From Angiostrongylus vasorum (Eukaryota > Nematoda > Chromadorea > Rhabditida > Metastrongylidae): a stretch of DNA of 64,000 bases. The translations under genes were made by a program, and so were the position numbers. Location of the stretch: positions 5,573,001 through 5,637,000 of the forward strand of contig JADANN010000364.1 in NCBI GenBank assembly GCA_018806985.1, in the 5' to 3' direction. Shown piece after piece: positions 50,304 to 60,880 of this stretch. Position 1 is the stretch's first letter; each line of letters opens with the position of its first letter. The notes beneath the pieces are model-generated. The model was not told where the DNA came from. It made no database searches and worked only from the letters and a program-made list of their open reading frames with translations.

Positions 50304-51269
50304 CAAGAGAAGTTGTATGAAATAAAACGAGAAAAAAGTAGAACCTCCTATTTTAAAAAAATGGGATGCAATGAAGAAATCTCAAAGAAAAGGTCGTTCC
50401 TAAACAAGGAATTTCGAAAAACGTTCATTGTAGTTAAAGAGTTAATAGTGCTTAATGTCTAAAATCGTTTATCGGCTACATTCTCAAAGTAAAATCAAAT
50501 TACACACATACTCATCTCCAACAAGAATGTTGTACAATCATTATTACAAGTAGAGAGCGTTGCTCCTGTGGGTCATCCACTCTATCTTAGGTGAGTTTGA
50601 ATTAAGTACACGTTGAATAGTTGGAAAATAGCAGTAATTCTTCCCACACTTGGTCACATCGGGTCGGTGGACTTCCTACTGCACATGGGTTTGAAATCCC
50701 TCAAAAAACTCGCCGCTAATGGACAACACTAACCGAACTTTATTTCTCAAAGTAAGCACTACAGGAATATGTAGAACAGCGCGAACAATGCGTAGTTCCT
50801 CATATTCTATTGAGACGTGATTCATCATGCAAGCCACAAAGCATTCTCTTTGTTTTCTTCCTAGTTATTTCTATTTCAAACAATTTCCACCAGCAGAAAA
50901 CACGGTACCTCTGGATAATCTCAATTCAAGTCAGGTAATCTTGCGTTCACCCACATCGAAGAATTGGCAAATAGCAGTAATATTTCCCACAGTTGGTCAT
51001 AAATATCGCTTCTGTGGATTTCTTGTTATACATATGCTCCACACTCGTCAGAAAATAACCGCTAATGACATGTGTTAAACGGTTACCGTACCTAGTGTGC
51101 GACACACCTAACTGTCCATAACTTTGCCGAGAGCGTCCTTGATACTTAGTCATCGATGTGTATAAGAATTTCGGACTCCTTTTTTGCTTGCATGATATGG
51201 GCACTATTAGCATTATTGTGAGTTCGAGTCTGCCTAGCGAACAACGTGCTGCGTAGTGATGAGAATAAA

Positions 51270-52170
51270 GTTTCTGGTAGTATTTCCCACGACCAACTTT
51301 CCATTAACCGCGGCATTGATCAAATAGTTCTCGATGTTCTTCTTGAGCAAACACGAGGTGCTGCTTTATTCCTTATTCCATTAAAGCTGAAGTCTCGGCA
51401 GTATCACCTTATTCAGAGCCTAGAAAGGCATAAAATGATAAAGCTCTCGGCGTTGATCAATCCCTGAGGGGATGCAGCATGCATTCGTCTTCATTGAGCA
51501 TCGTTTGGAGGTGATTGAATGCATATCTGGCCTTCACAATGACTCGCGGTGGCCTACCGATGTATCGAGCCAGTGCTGCTATCCTCCCATAGAAGTCCGG
51601 TACCAATTTGCCGAACCCGGAGGGGATGGAAGGCTTGGTTGGCCATGGGTGCGGGGATCGATTCCACATGTGTGTTGCAGGGCGCTCGCACCCACTGCGC
51701 CACACGCGATCCTAGAAAGACATATTGATAAACAATTTATTATGGAAAACGCTTCAGTAACACAAACAGTAAGATGAAAATCTGAATGGTACTCACGTGA
51801 TCAACAGCGCATCAGAAAAACCCACCGTTTCTCAGGTGTGAGAAAGGCAGAACAGCCGATTAGAGTCGCATATGGTTGATGAGTGCACCACAACAACCAA
51901 AAATCGATTGGAAGATACGGGGGCCAGATCAAGAGTGATTGGACATTCGCCGTTCTGTTCATTCTAGGAATTTTGGCATTTATCCAAAAAGCCTCAAGAA
52001 GCCTCTGCGTTGGTGTTTAAGCATCCTGTGCGATGAGACGGTTTTTATATCAAAATGGTCTCCGCTATGCTTTTGTATCTTACGCGTTTCTGTTGAAGAC
52101 GTTTCTGTTAAAGCAGCAAAAAACGCAGAGTCGACAAGTGAAGCACGTTCATCGGCCCATCCACTACTTC
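51270..52170 (-). mobile_element. PLE relic interrupted by a SINE
   Basis: Outer parts: 51270-51432 (AACTTTCCATTAACCGCGGCATTGATCAAATAGTTC ... GAGCAAACACGAGGTGC ... reversed GGCTCTGAATAAGGTGATACTGCCGAGAC) and 51715-52170. The latter, on the minus strand, encodes a decayed GIY-YIG C terminus with frame breaks (KIQKHSGDHFD, then FLRLFG*MPKFLE). It parallels the better copy at 56064-56300 (AQKHNGDDFEV ... EAFWINSKNPK). A reversed family B SINE sits between them. Confidence 0.65.
51438..51712 (-). repeat. tRNA-like SINE family B inside a PLE relic
   Basis: Reversed full copy from GATAAAGCTCTCGGCGTTGATC to CACCCACTGCGCCACACGCGATCC. It shares long identical runs with 50032-50303. Confidence 0.85.
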
Positions 52171-52419
52171 CTTGATACGTAAGATTACCTGTTCATAGAA
52201 ATAGAAAGTCGATCCTCAGAACTATTTTCTGCTCACTTCTACAATTGAAAAGCCGTGCGTTTTATTTTTGTTTACTAGTTGAAACAGGTACACGTAGCTC
52301 ACCTTCTGATAGACGTATATCTGTCAGCAATAAGCCGGTCAATTTAAGCAGTATTTGGTATGGGCCCACTTATTGTTGATGTTATGTAAATTAAGACATG
52401 AGAGACGTTTTATTTCATT

Positions 52420-52935
52420 GACAAGGTAGCACGAAGTTGCTGTCAAACATTTACTCGACTAACGTCTCGACGTCTTCACCTTCCTCAGAGCCGATTTTCT
52501 GAGTCGATAGTCCCACAATCATTTGTGTTCTCTATGTGGTCTCTTCATCTTCGTAGCACTCGAATGAGGCAACCTCAGCCAACAGCGACAGAAAGTACAC
52601 TGATCATTCACACCAAGAGTAAATGGAAGTCGATTTGCAGTATATTGATTTGGTATTCGCTATTTGCTAACTAATTTAAAATGGGCTGCTCCAGCATGTC
52701 CGTTGAAAAAACAAATTATTGTCAAGGGATTGTCATTATCAACAACAACAATGTTCTCTATAAAAAAAGACGTTGCAGGGCGAATTTGCCTCATTCGAGC
52801 GGCGCTCCACGGAAGAAAATTCGACTCGATGAAAGGCGAAGACACCACATCGAGAACATGAACGAGTATGGACCATTGTGCCTAATCACCGGTTCTAATA
52901 AAGGCAAAGACGTTGAAACGTTGAATAAAATAAAA
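52420..52935. repeat. PLE terminal repeats, inverted pair
   Basis: Minus copy, about 52440-52620: GGCTCTGAGGAAGGTGAAGACGTCGAGACGTTAGTCGAG, core CTGAGGA at 52488-52482. Plus copy, about 52640-52935: TATA-like TATAAAA at 52759-52765, then GGGCGAATTTGCCTCATTCGAGCGGCGCTCC, then GGCGAAGACACCACATCGAG, ending GACGTTGAAACGTTGAATAAAAT. The two are arranged tail to head around 52630. Confidence 0.65.
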
Positions 52936-52943
52936 AAAGAAAA

Positions 52944-53206
52944 AATCTTTCCGCGTTGGTCAATCCCTGAGGGTGGGCCACACATTCGGTTTCATTAAGC
53001 ATCGCTGGAAGAGAAAGAATGCCTTAAAATGACTCAACGTGGCCTACCGACGTATCGACCTAGTGTCGCAAACCTCCCAGACAAGTCTAATACCGATTTG
53101 CCGACCACAGAGAGAAAGAAGGCTTGGCGACCGTGGGGCGCAAGGATTGATCCCTGTGCGTATTGCAGGGCGCCCCCCGATCATTGCGCTACACCCACTC
53201 ACTACG
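52944..53206 (-). repeat. SINE family B
   Basis: Reversed copy from AATCTTTCCGCGTTGGTCAATCCCTGAGG to CCCCCCGATCATTGCGCTACACCC, with a deletion in the TGCATTCAATCACC block. It follows the PLE terminal repeat directly. Confidence 0.8.
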
Positions 53207-53209
53207 TCG

Positions 53210-55275
53210 AAATGGTTTGCTAAAAACCTTGCATTACATTGTCAATGAAAGAATATATAAAAATATGAGAAATGAGAAGATGGAGTCACTGTCTGTTAGT
53301 GATTTCTTTCCCCATGTTTTATCATTATGTCCTCCGTAGCAGTACCGAACGTCGAGATGACTTTGGGCTCCAACTTCTCCATGGAAAATTTCGTGGCGAT
53401 GGGTCCACTTGTATAAGTAACGGAGTCATGGTGGTCTCATATACTCCAATAGCAATTCATTGGAATTTGTCATTGTTTAAATAGGCATCCTTCTAACACT
53501 GTAATATCCTTGTAAGGAGCATGAAGAATCACAAACGAAGTGGACCGAGTTTAAAAACAAGCATTTGACAACGACGTTGTTTCCGGCCCATTGATACCCC
53601 AAGTTTAACTGTGTGAGATTGATTTTTTTAATCAGAAAAGTTTTGCACGAGCTCCTTTGAAAGGATTTCAGAAGAAGTCTTCATGCTCCTTACGTTAAAG
53701 ATGGAAAAGCTCAAAAAAATGGTTGCGTTTTCGTCTAAAACCTGGGCAAGAACAGCTGTGGACTTAGGCCCAGGAATCTCTGGTTAACAAAATGATTTCC
53801 CTGTTACCAAGAAATCTGGTGAGAAAAAGTTAGAGAAGATGAGGCATTAAGAAAAACTGTTGTGTGATAACAGAAGGCCTCTTACCCATGTCTCCTAATG
53901 GCGTTAGCTGACGCGAAAACAAAAACACCAGCATTTAGGTAACCGGCTTTATTTTTTTTGTCCTATCTATTCGGCTTGGACAACGATCCATCATCTGTAT
54001 CCTCTTTGGTTTCGTTAATCATTTAATGACACCGCCATAGTTTTCATTTTTACATTTAGTATCCCATAGCTCTTTACCATTTTCCATTTAGCACTTCATA
54101 GCTGTTTAGTGGTCTTCTTTTCTTTGTAGAACACTAAAAGCGCTACACTGAGTGAACCTTGCTCTTTTTCAAAGTACTTTTGGTAACGCCACAAGGTAGA
54201 GAGGACCAACTCGTTTATTTTCCGTTTATGATCTCGCTATAATTAGTGGTTACTTCTCTTGATCTCGTAGAGAAGTCCTGGAGCATTTGTGCTGTTGTGA
54301 ACCCTAGACCGCTTCCCATTTATTACTCGGACAACAAATTGTGGGCTTTTGGTCTGTTGAAGTTGTACTTCTGGTAGAGAGAAATTACAAGCGATGCATA
54401 GCCAACTGGTGGAAATGAATTACAGCAAAAAATCTTGCTGCAATTTTTCTCGTTGGAGGCTTAAACGCTAAGAGGAAGTAGTCTACTGAAGATGAAGAAA
54501 TACCTGGACACTTAGTTAACACGTCTCTAGATGTCGTGCAGGTCCTAACCATTATTCTATTCGCTTTGTTATCTTGCAGGTGCCATCTAAAGAGTTCGGA
54601 TTCGGGTTGGGTTTCGGCCAGAATTCAGAGTCTGCAGACTTCATTCTTCATGACGTGCCAAATAATGTTTCAGTGTGATTTTTCTTGGAAGCTTAAAATA
54701 CTCATAATACGTCGCTCCCAGGTCGTTGCTACAGAAACTCTTAAGCATTCGTTGCTTAAAGGAACATTTATTGCATAATGACTCAGTTTCTTTTACGGTG
54801 GCAGCGAAAACAGCGTCGGCAGCGAATCGTGCAATTAGTCAGACGTCTGCTCGTGAAATACATGAGAAGTCAATCCGAAGATTAATGCAGTATCGGGACT
54901 TCTAAGAGTAGGCAACGGAAAACCGATTGGAGTAAATTCACTGGGCGCCTGTGAAAAGCATTACGGCTTACTGGAAGCTCAAATAGTGTTGTGAATGGAA
55001 ACATACTCTGAACATTGGAATTATTCTTGGCATAAGGAATCGCCCTCAAAAGTCGTCATCATCGAACTACCTTCAACATTGTGCCGAATACCTTCCAGTA
55101 CTCACTAAGGTTCACACCACAGCGCGAGCACCTTCTATGAATTGCTAGATAAGAAAGCATGACTGAAGCTGGATCTGATTACACGACAACCCAAGCATTG
55201 CAAACGGACTTTCCTCGAACCTTGGTATAAATGACCAATGTATCGCGTTCCACTGATAGGGTAACACGATCTTGT
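53210..55275. other. no gene recognised
   Basis: About 2 kb of AT-rich DNA with only short open frames on either strand. None matches a family I know, and no repeat from this window recurs here. Confidence 0.5.
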
Positions 55276-55279
55276 CATC

Positions 55280-55750
55280 AATTATTTATTCGACTAACCT
55301 TTCGACGTCTTTGCTTTCCACAGAGCCAATGAACCGAGTCAACGTCCACATTCTTCTTACTCTCGATGTGTTGTCTTCGTACCGAATCGGATTTTCTTCA
55401 GTTGAGCATCGCTCAAATGAGGCATCCTCACTCGGCTATGCTCTTTTATACAGGATAATTGCTGTTGCTGCGATTGGCCAGTGATAGCAATTTTTTTCTC
55501 AGACAATCCATCCTGCAGAAATCGGTATCGTTATCAGCTTACACAAACCATAATAATATCGTTGAACTGAGACTGCCTCATTTGAGCGGTGTTCCACTGA
55601 AGAAGGTCTGACCCGATACAACGACGAGAGGATCACACCCAGAGTCCTGAACTGCGGACATCGACATGAGTCTTCGACTCTGAGGAAGAAGAAGACACGT
55701 AGACGTTAGCCGAATAAATATTTGGCAACAATCTCATGTTATTCAGATGT
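55280..55750. repeat. PLE terminal repeats, second inverted pair
   Basis: Minus copy, 55280-55520: minus-strand TATAAAAGAG at 55450-55441, then ATGCCTCATTTGAGCGATGC, then GGCTCTGTGGAAAGCAAAGACGTCGAAAGGTTAGTCGAATAAAT. Plus copy, 55560-55750: TGCCTCATTTGAGCGGTGTTCCAC, then TCGACTCTGAGGAAGAAGAAGACACGTAGACGTTAGCCGAATAAAT. The layout is the same as at 52.4-52.9 kb. Confidence 0.65.
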
Positions 55751-55769
55751 TCTTATGAACTGGCCTTGT

Positions 55770-57340
55770 TGAGCTGATGCGAGGTTGGTATAAGTTATCG
55801 TTGTCGTTGTTGTCGTTGTGGGTGTCGTCGTTGTTGGTGTTGTTGGTCGATGGATGACGTTCCAGCGATTTCGCCTTCTTTAGAGCCTGAACGTATTTTA
55901 CGTAACAGTATCCTTATATTCAATGAGACATGTATAGTACTAATGAGGATCAAACTTCTAAATGAATGCCATATTGATCAAAGGGACTACTCACCGTGAT
56001 GTTACAAGTGGGACCGGCCCACGCGTTGTTCACATGGGGTCGCGAGCTAGGCACACCCATGGGTCAAAATATCACTTTGAAATAGGGCGCCAAGTCATGT
56101 GTGATAGTGAGGAATTCGACTTTCCAGTTCATCTTTGGATTTTTGGAATTTATCCAAAACGCCTCAAGAGTTTTGCGCGTTGATGTTTTCGATTCCTGCG
56201 CCAAGATCCGTACAGTCACTTCAAAATCATCGCCATTGTGCTTTTGTGCCCTATGTGTACCTAGAGGAGTGCTTTGTCGAATTTTAGCTTTCCCATCTAG
56301 GTGTTCTTTTATGCGGACACAAAGTGGTCTACCCGTTTCCCCAATATATTTCTTACCGCATGGCTTACACGAGATCAAGTATACTGTACCAGACCTCATG
56401 CAATCCCCGTCTCTCCCGTGAAGGATCATACAGTTTTCTGAGCTGCACAAACGATCACAGAGGCGGTTGCGAACTAATTGACGGTATAGGGTATTGGGTG
56501 TGAGGTCAATGACCGCCTCATAATTTCAAGACCGCTTTTTCTTAGGCACCTCTTAATGGCAGAACTTATTTCGTTTCATATGATTGGTAGCTTGAAAAGG
56601 ATCTTACTTAGGTTCGACACATTATTTTGGCGAACAATTCTACCTTTTCGTCCGAGCCGAGTGGCTTCTGCTTCGTAGCCATAGAAAATGGCTATTTTTT
56701 CTTGTCAAGTTTAGCGATTCTTTCCTTCCCTCTTCTCTTGTACACACATTTCTAGCCGTTCGGTAGGTGTTTTTGATCAGTGCTTTTTTTCATGTGGAAA
56801 GAACGAGAGGAGAAGTAGTGCGCTATTATATTTTTACTACTTGGCTTAGAGTACCATTTTTGTTGTATACTCACTTTTTGAAAGCTTCGTGTGGATGTTT
56901 AAGAGTGGAAGCCAGTTCTTGGTTGGTTTTTTCCCGCGTGAATTTACATATCCTGACTGTCTTTTTTAACAATTCGAAGCACTCATCCATCTGTTTTTAT
57001 GTGGAACAGACGATGAAGCAATCGTCTATGTATCGCCAACAGAGTAAAGGTGCGATCGAGAGCTGGAGCTTCCACCTTAGACATGAAAGCGATAGCAAGG
57101 CTTGGCGCTAATCGCTGTCTCATGGCCAACGCTCTAGTTTGTGCAAAATATTTTCCCGACCTCCTAAAGATTGAAGAACTAAGACACTGTTTTAAAAGAG
57201 TCATTAGTTGTTGAATCGACCAGCCATACATGTTTATTTTCTTTTCATGTTCTGCAAGCAGTTTGAAAATGGCTTGCATTGCGGAGTCATTCAACACACG
57301 TGGTATAAAGTGATGTAACATCGAATGACGACATTACATG
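55770..57340 (-). pseudogene. Penelope-like retroelement ORF remnant (RT + GIY-YIG)
   Basis: From 57321 down, the minus strand gives FIPRVLNDSAMQAIFKLLAEHE, then QQLMTLLKQCLSSSIFR, RSGKYFAQTRALAMRQRLAP and SLAIAFMSKVEAP. After a frame change it gives LLCWRYIDDCFIVCST, with the RT catalytic YIDD, then a stop. Another decayed stretch follows, then RNRLCDRLCSSENCMILHGR, DGDCMRSGTVYLISCKPCGK and YIGETGRPLCVRIKEHL (GIY-YIG nuclease) down to about 56064. PLEs join an RT to a GIY-YIG endonuclease. The 3' flank at 55770-55890 has GGCTCTAAAGAAGGCGAAATCGCTGGAACG, a decayed terminal core, and a GTT/GTC microsatellite at 55800-55850. Stops and frameshifts make it non-functional. Confidence 0.85.
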
Positions 57341-58027
57341 GGTGCTGTCTGGTTACGCGCACCGTAGGTGATCTAGAAATATTTCGGTGTTAGGTAAATA
57401 GGTTGGAATGAATATCAGCAACAACGACAGGATAAGGTTTAGGAACCACGCTATTCTATCTATTGAACGACCTATATAACTAATAATAGGTCTAAGTTTA
57501 AATGATGATGGATCGGTCGACGTAATATCATCAGTTGAAATAAGCTTACGTGTCTTAGTGATCAACTATTGGACAAGACAAATTAGGTAGTTACTTTTTA
57601 GCTTAAAGAAATATGTTCACCCACTCCCTTTTAAATTTTCGGTGTTGACTTCTGTATTCCTTTTCAGAAGATGGTCGATAGAGAGAAACATCGTAAAGAC
57701 GTTTTTCTGTTATTCTGACATTCAACTGCCTAGGAATTACTACAAATTTCCCATCTTTATCACTAATAGATATTCAGATAGATTTTGGGTTTATAAGCTC
57801 TCTATCTGGAGCTTAATTTTCTAAGTCGAGAGCTCGTGGGGAAAGGTACTAGTGTAAATGCCTTTCTTTGTTTTTCCGTACTTAACTCTTCTCGCGTAGC
57901 CCTCTGATGCAGCTGATCTTGAAGTAGCTGTAGCCTGCACGTGATCTCATCTCACGTCAGCTTATCAATGTCAATGAAATAAGGACAACGCAGAGAGTCG
58001 ATAGGAAACTACGGATGTAGAATACCT

Positions 58028-58315
58028 TTGCAAGACATGAAGCAAAGTAAGAAGACGGACTTTTTTTTGCAAAAGCTGCCAAAAAATGATCCATTATTAG
58101 GAGCTGCTCTCGAAATGTTCTCCAGAAGGTGTATTGTCGACCACATTACACCGTTTACGGTGCGAGATCCTGAAATCCCAGTACAGAAGAAAAACCCGGA
58201 TGAGTTCTTCCTTTTGAAGTCCATTTTAGAGGACAGCATCAGGGTCAGGCAACTTTACGACCGGCTTCTTTCCAACAGGGAATCACAAGCAACATTCATT
58301 TCTTGCATATTATAA
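58028..58315 (+). CDS. unrecognised 95-codon ORF
   Basis: It encodes a polar peptide: KLPKNDPLLGAALEMFSRRC, DHITPFTVRDPEIPVQKKN, DEFFLLKSILEDSIRVRQLY, then DRLLSNRESQATFISCIL and a stop. Composition is protein-like (charged, few low-complexity runs) in contrast to most short frames here. The start could be the ATG at 58028 or 58037, or an exon beginning after the pyrimidine-rich tract ending TTGCAAAAG near 58075. I know no family for it. It lies between the PLE remnant and a SINE fragment, so it could belong to an element, a single exon of a host gene, or chance. Confidence 0.3.
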   Translation: MQDMKQSKKTDFFLQKLPKNDPLLGAALEMFSRRCIVDHITPFTVRDPEIPVQKKNPDEFFLLKSILEDSIRVRQLYDRLLSNRESQATFISCIL

Positions 58316-58755
58316 TGTCTTCGGTAAAACCAAATATTAAACGAACTGCACGGAACTCAGGCAAGTGAGCAAGTGGAGGAGTTCGATAGGGATTTTACTG
58401 CGATTACATTTCAGACCTCTCAACTACGGTTTCTACGTGAATCACGTAACTACTGTTGATCCGTCTCATAAAGATTCAGTGCGGTATTGACATTTGATTA
58501 GCACCTTTGATGAGACTCAAGATATTCCTACGCTTTTGTCTCCACAAAACTGACTCGACTGAAAGCATGGCTTGATCCACATCTCGACCCTTATTCTTAG
58601 CATTGCAGGGCTGTTAACATTTTTCCTCAGATGTGAAACGTGGTCACATTTAAGACAGAGTGTAGCCATAATGCGCAAGTGAATACGGGATCTGAAGTCA
58701 CTAGATCACCTACTCACTTTTAAAATCATGCTTTTTCAATTAATAAAAACCTCAA

Positions 58756-58885
58756 GGGAGCATGAACCGCAGTGGTTGAGGTGTTTCTCTGCACTACTTA
58801 CATGATTGGCCTTCGATTGGTTCCTGCACCGTGGGCTCATGAAGCCTTTCATCCCTGCGGGATCGGCAAAATGGCACCAGACTAA
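58756..58885 (+). repeat. SINE family B, 5' fragment
   Basis: GGGAGCATGAACCGCAGTGGTTGAGG head and GGGCTCATGAAGCCTTTCATCCCTGCGGGATCGGCAAAATGGCACCAGACTAATTTGG. It breaks off where the inverted-repeat unit at 58913 begins. Confidence 0.65.
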
Positions 58886-58912
58886 TTTGGTAAAATCAAA
58901 ACGTATGTATTT

Positions 58913-59206
58913 AGTAATTCTTCGTATTCTTGTTGAGCAAACACGAGGTATTATTTTCTTTCCTCGTTTTTCTTTAATAAAATTATTCTTATTCTTATTT
59001 TATCCTATCTTATCTTATCTTATCTATGTACATAACATTACGCTTCCATGTGAATTCTGTGCGGTTGGTCTTCACGCGACATACTCAGTGAGACTCATAG
59101 AAAGCGGCTCTGAGGAAGGCGAAATCCGCCGAAACGTCAGCTTGTTCGTGGATAAAGAATAAAAATAACACCTCGTGTTTGCTCAACAAGAATACGAAGA
59201 ATTACT
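58913..59206. mobile_element. 294-bp unit with 43-nt inverted ends and hammerhead-like core
   Basis: The left end, 58913-58955 (AGTAATTCTTCGTATTCTTG ... GAGGTATTATT), is complementary to the right end, 59164-59206, with about one mismatch. Inside is a TATCT microsatellite (about 58995-59025). At 59110-59138 comes CTGAGGA, GGC, loop GAAATCC, GCC, GAAAC, GTC. The sequence continues CAGCTTGTTCGTGGATAAAGAATAA. It shares the GAGCAAACACGAGG end with the PLE relic near 51340. No ORF is evident. Confidence 0.7.
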
Positions 59207-59699
59207 TGATCAATGCCGAGGTTAATAGAAAGTCGGACGTGGGATTTATGTATCTAGTTTCCACCGCTGTGATTGATGAAGACGTATGCTTGGCTCATCT
59301 CGCATGGAATAATCAGCGCCGAACGCTTTGTGCTTTTTTACCCTCTAATAGAAACCTCAAAAGAATGTTGTGCGTTGTGATCCACACGTTTTCACACCAT
59401 AGAACAAATTTTTAAAATCTTTGACTTAAACATGTCGGCTTATGGTAAGTCTAACCTATCCACAGATTCGTCAATTAAATTTTTAAATAGTCAGCAGAAG
59501 TGCTATGCCTCCTGGAAAGGGTTCTGCAAGGACCCATTCCTGAACACCACAGCTGATAAGTGACATCTCCAGTTGGTGTAGAGCGCGTTGAAGATGGAGC
59601 AAATACTTCTATGTATCACTCCTACTCCAATGCAAGTCTCCCAGGCGATGGACTGGTCTCTCTATACCGTATACGATTCACATTCGCATACAAGTAATC

Positions 59700-59900
59700 A
59701 TGTATTTATGAATATCCCATATGGGTGGATGTGTTTACGTGAACGCGTGGCGCATCCGGTGCGTCAATACGTCCGCAAAGCCTGCAATTTATTTGCAGTT
59801 TATCGGGACATGGGTGTGGATAACTGTTGCAGGACTATGAAACAAAGGATAAAAAGTGCGAGGACCCACACATGTGAAGATGGGTTGTCTAAGTATCCAA
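59700..59900 (+). repeat. diverged SINE (family C tail, tRNA-like head)
   Basis: GCGTGGCGCATCCGGTGCGTCAATACGTCC head, then TTGCAGTTTATCGGGACATGGGTGTGGATAACTGTTGC, and the tail GCGAGGACCCACACATGTGAAGATGGGTTGTC. The tail motif is that of family C. Upstream, 59220-59700 shows nothing recognised. Confidence 0.45.
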
Positions 59901-59932
59901 GTAAGTTTGTTTTAGCCAAATGAAGCTTTTAA

Positions 59933-60362
59933 ACTACTTTATCAACCTCGTGTGGGCTCAATAATTTAAACACAAATTGATTATTCTACTGCCGAGGTCG
60001 AAAGACGGTCGGATTCAAGTTTGTTGTTTTGCTTTCGCTATGTGCTAGCTAACATAATGTAGACTACTGCAGGGCCAATTATCCGGTGAAAAACAACTTA
60101 TTATCAGCGGTTAGTCATATCAATAACAACCGTCCTGTATAAAAGAGCATCGCCGAATGAGTATGCCTTATTCGAGAGATGCTTCACTAAGGAGGATTCG
60201 ATTCGATACGAAGGCGAAGACTCCACATTAAGAGGAAGAACAGGTGTGGACTACCGGCTCGGACCATCGGGTCTGACGGAGACGTAGACGTCGAAACGTT
60301 GGCCGAATAAAACTACTTTATCAACATCGTCTACAGTCAGCAATTTAAACATATGTTGATCA
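59933..60362 (+). mobile_element. short PLE-derived unit with direct flanking repeats
   Basis: CTACTTTATCAACCTCGTGTGGGCTCAATAATTTAAACA (59933-) recurs as CTACTTTATCAACATCGTCTACAGTCAGCAATTTAAACA (60313-), a pair of about 50-bp direct repeats 380 bp apart. Between them lie TGTATAAAAGAGCATCGCCGAATGAG (TATA at 60138-60144), CGAGAGATGCTTCACTAAGGAGG, and GTCTGACGGAGACGTAGACGTCGAAACGTTGGCCGAATAAA. The last contains a GACG/CGTC hairpin before GAAAC. This looks like two partial terminal repeats of a PLE-type element with no coding interior. Confidence 0.6.
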
Positions 60363-60399
60363 TCCAAGTAAGTGTTCATCCTCAATGGAATTATTCTCA

Positions 60400-60880
60400 C
60401 CCTAGTGGAAGTTTCAGAAAAAAATATTGTAGAAAGGTTTTTTCACTGCTAATCACTTTCTCAGATTGATTACATAGCGAATACAATTCGTCTCCATTAG
60501 CAGCACAAGGTAAACAGACTAAAGGCCCGAAACTTGTTGTCTGGGAAATAGATGGGAAGTGGTTGAGGGGCCCGCTATAACACATGAGCCTCACGACTTC
60601 TTTATAACAACCAAAGAAGTTAGCGATTATATCTAACCGTCAAACCTTGCAACGGCCGATCACTTGTGTGCAGCCTGTCGGAGCAAATAAGGGAGGAAAG
60701 CGTGATTCCAAAAGCTTAGAGCTCCAGAGTATACTAGGAGATCGGAACTATATAGATTTGTCGGAAAGGTTTGAATTTTTCACTAATGACATATATAATA
60801 TTTATGCTAGCACTACAGATCGTAATAGGTTTGGAATTAAGTGGGCCAAGAGACTTGCTATGGAGCTGGAGTTTTAGGAT
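60400..60880. other. no gene recognised; one plus-strand open frame
   Basis: A plus frame at 60647-60877 encodes CVQPVGANKGGKRDSKSLEL ... DLSERFEFFTNDIYNIY ... GIKWAKRLAMELEF. I cannot assign it. It directly precedes the decayed reverse transcriptase on the opposite strand and may be part of old element DNA. A small SINE-like fragment is near 60550. Confidence 0.3.

Noticed and set aside
49899..50306. 135-codon minus frame
   Set aside because: It is entirely within SINE families B and C. The same peptide-like string recurs in other SINE copies with different stops.
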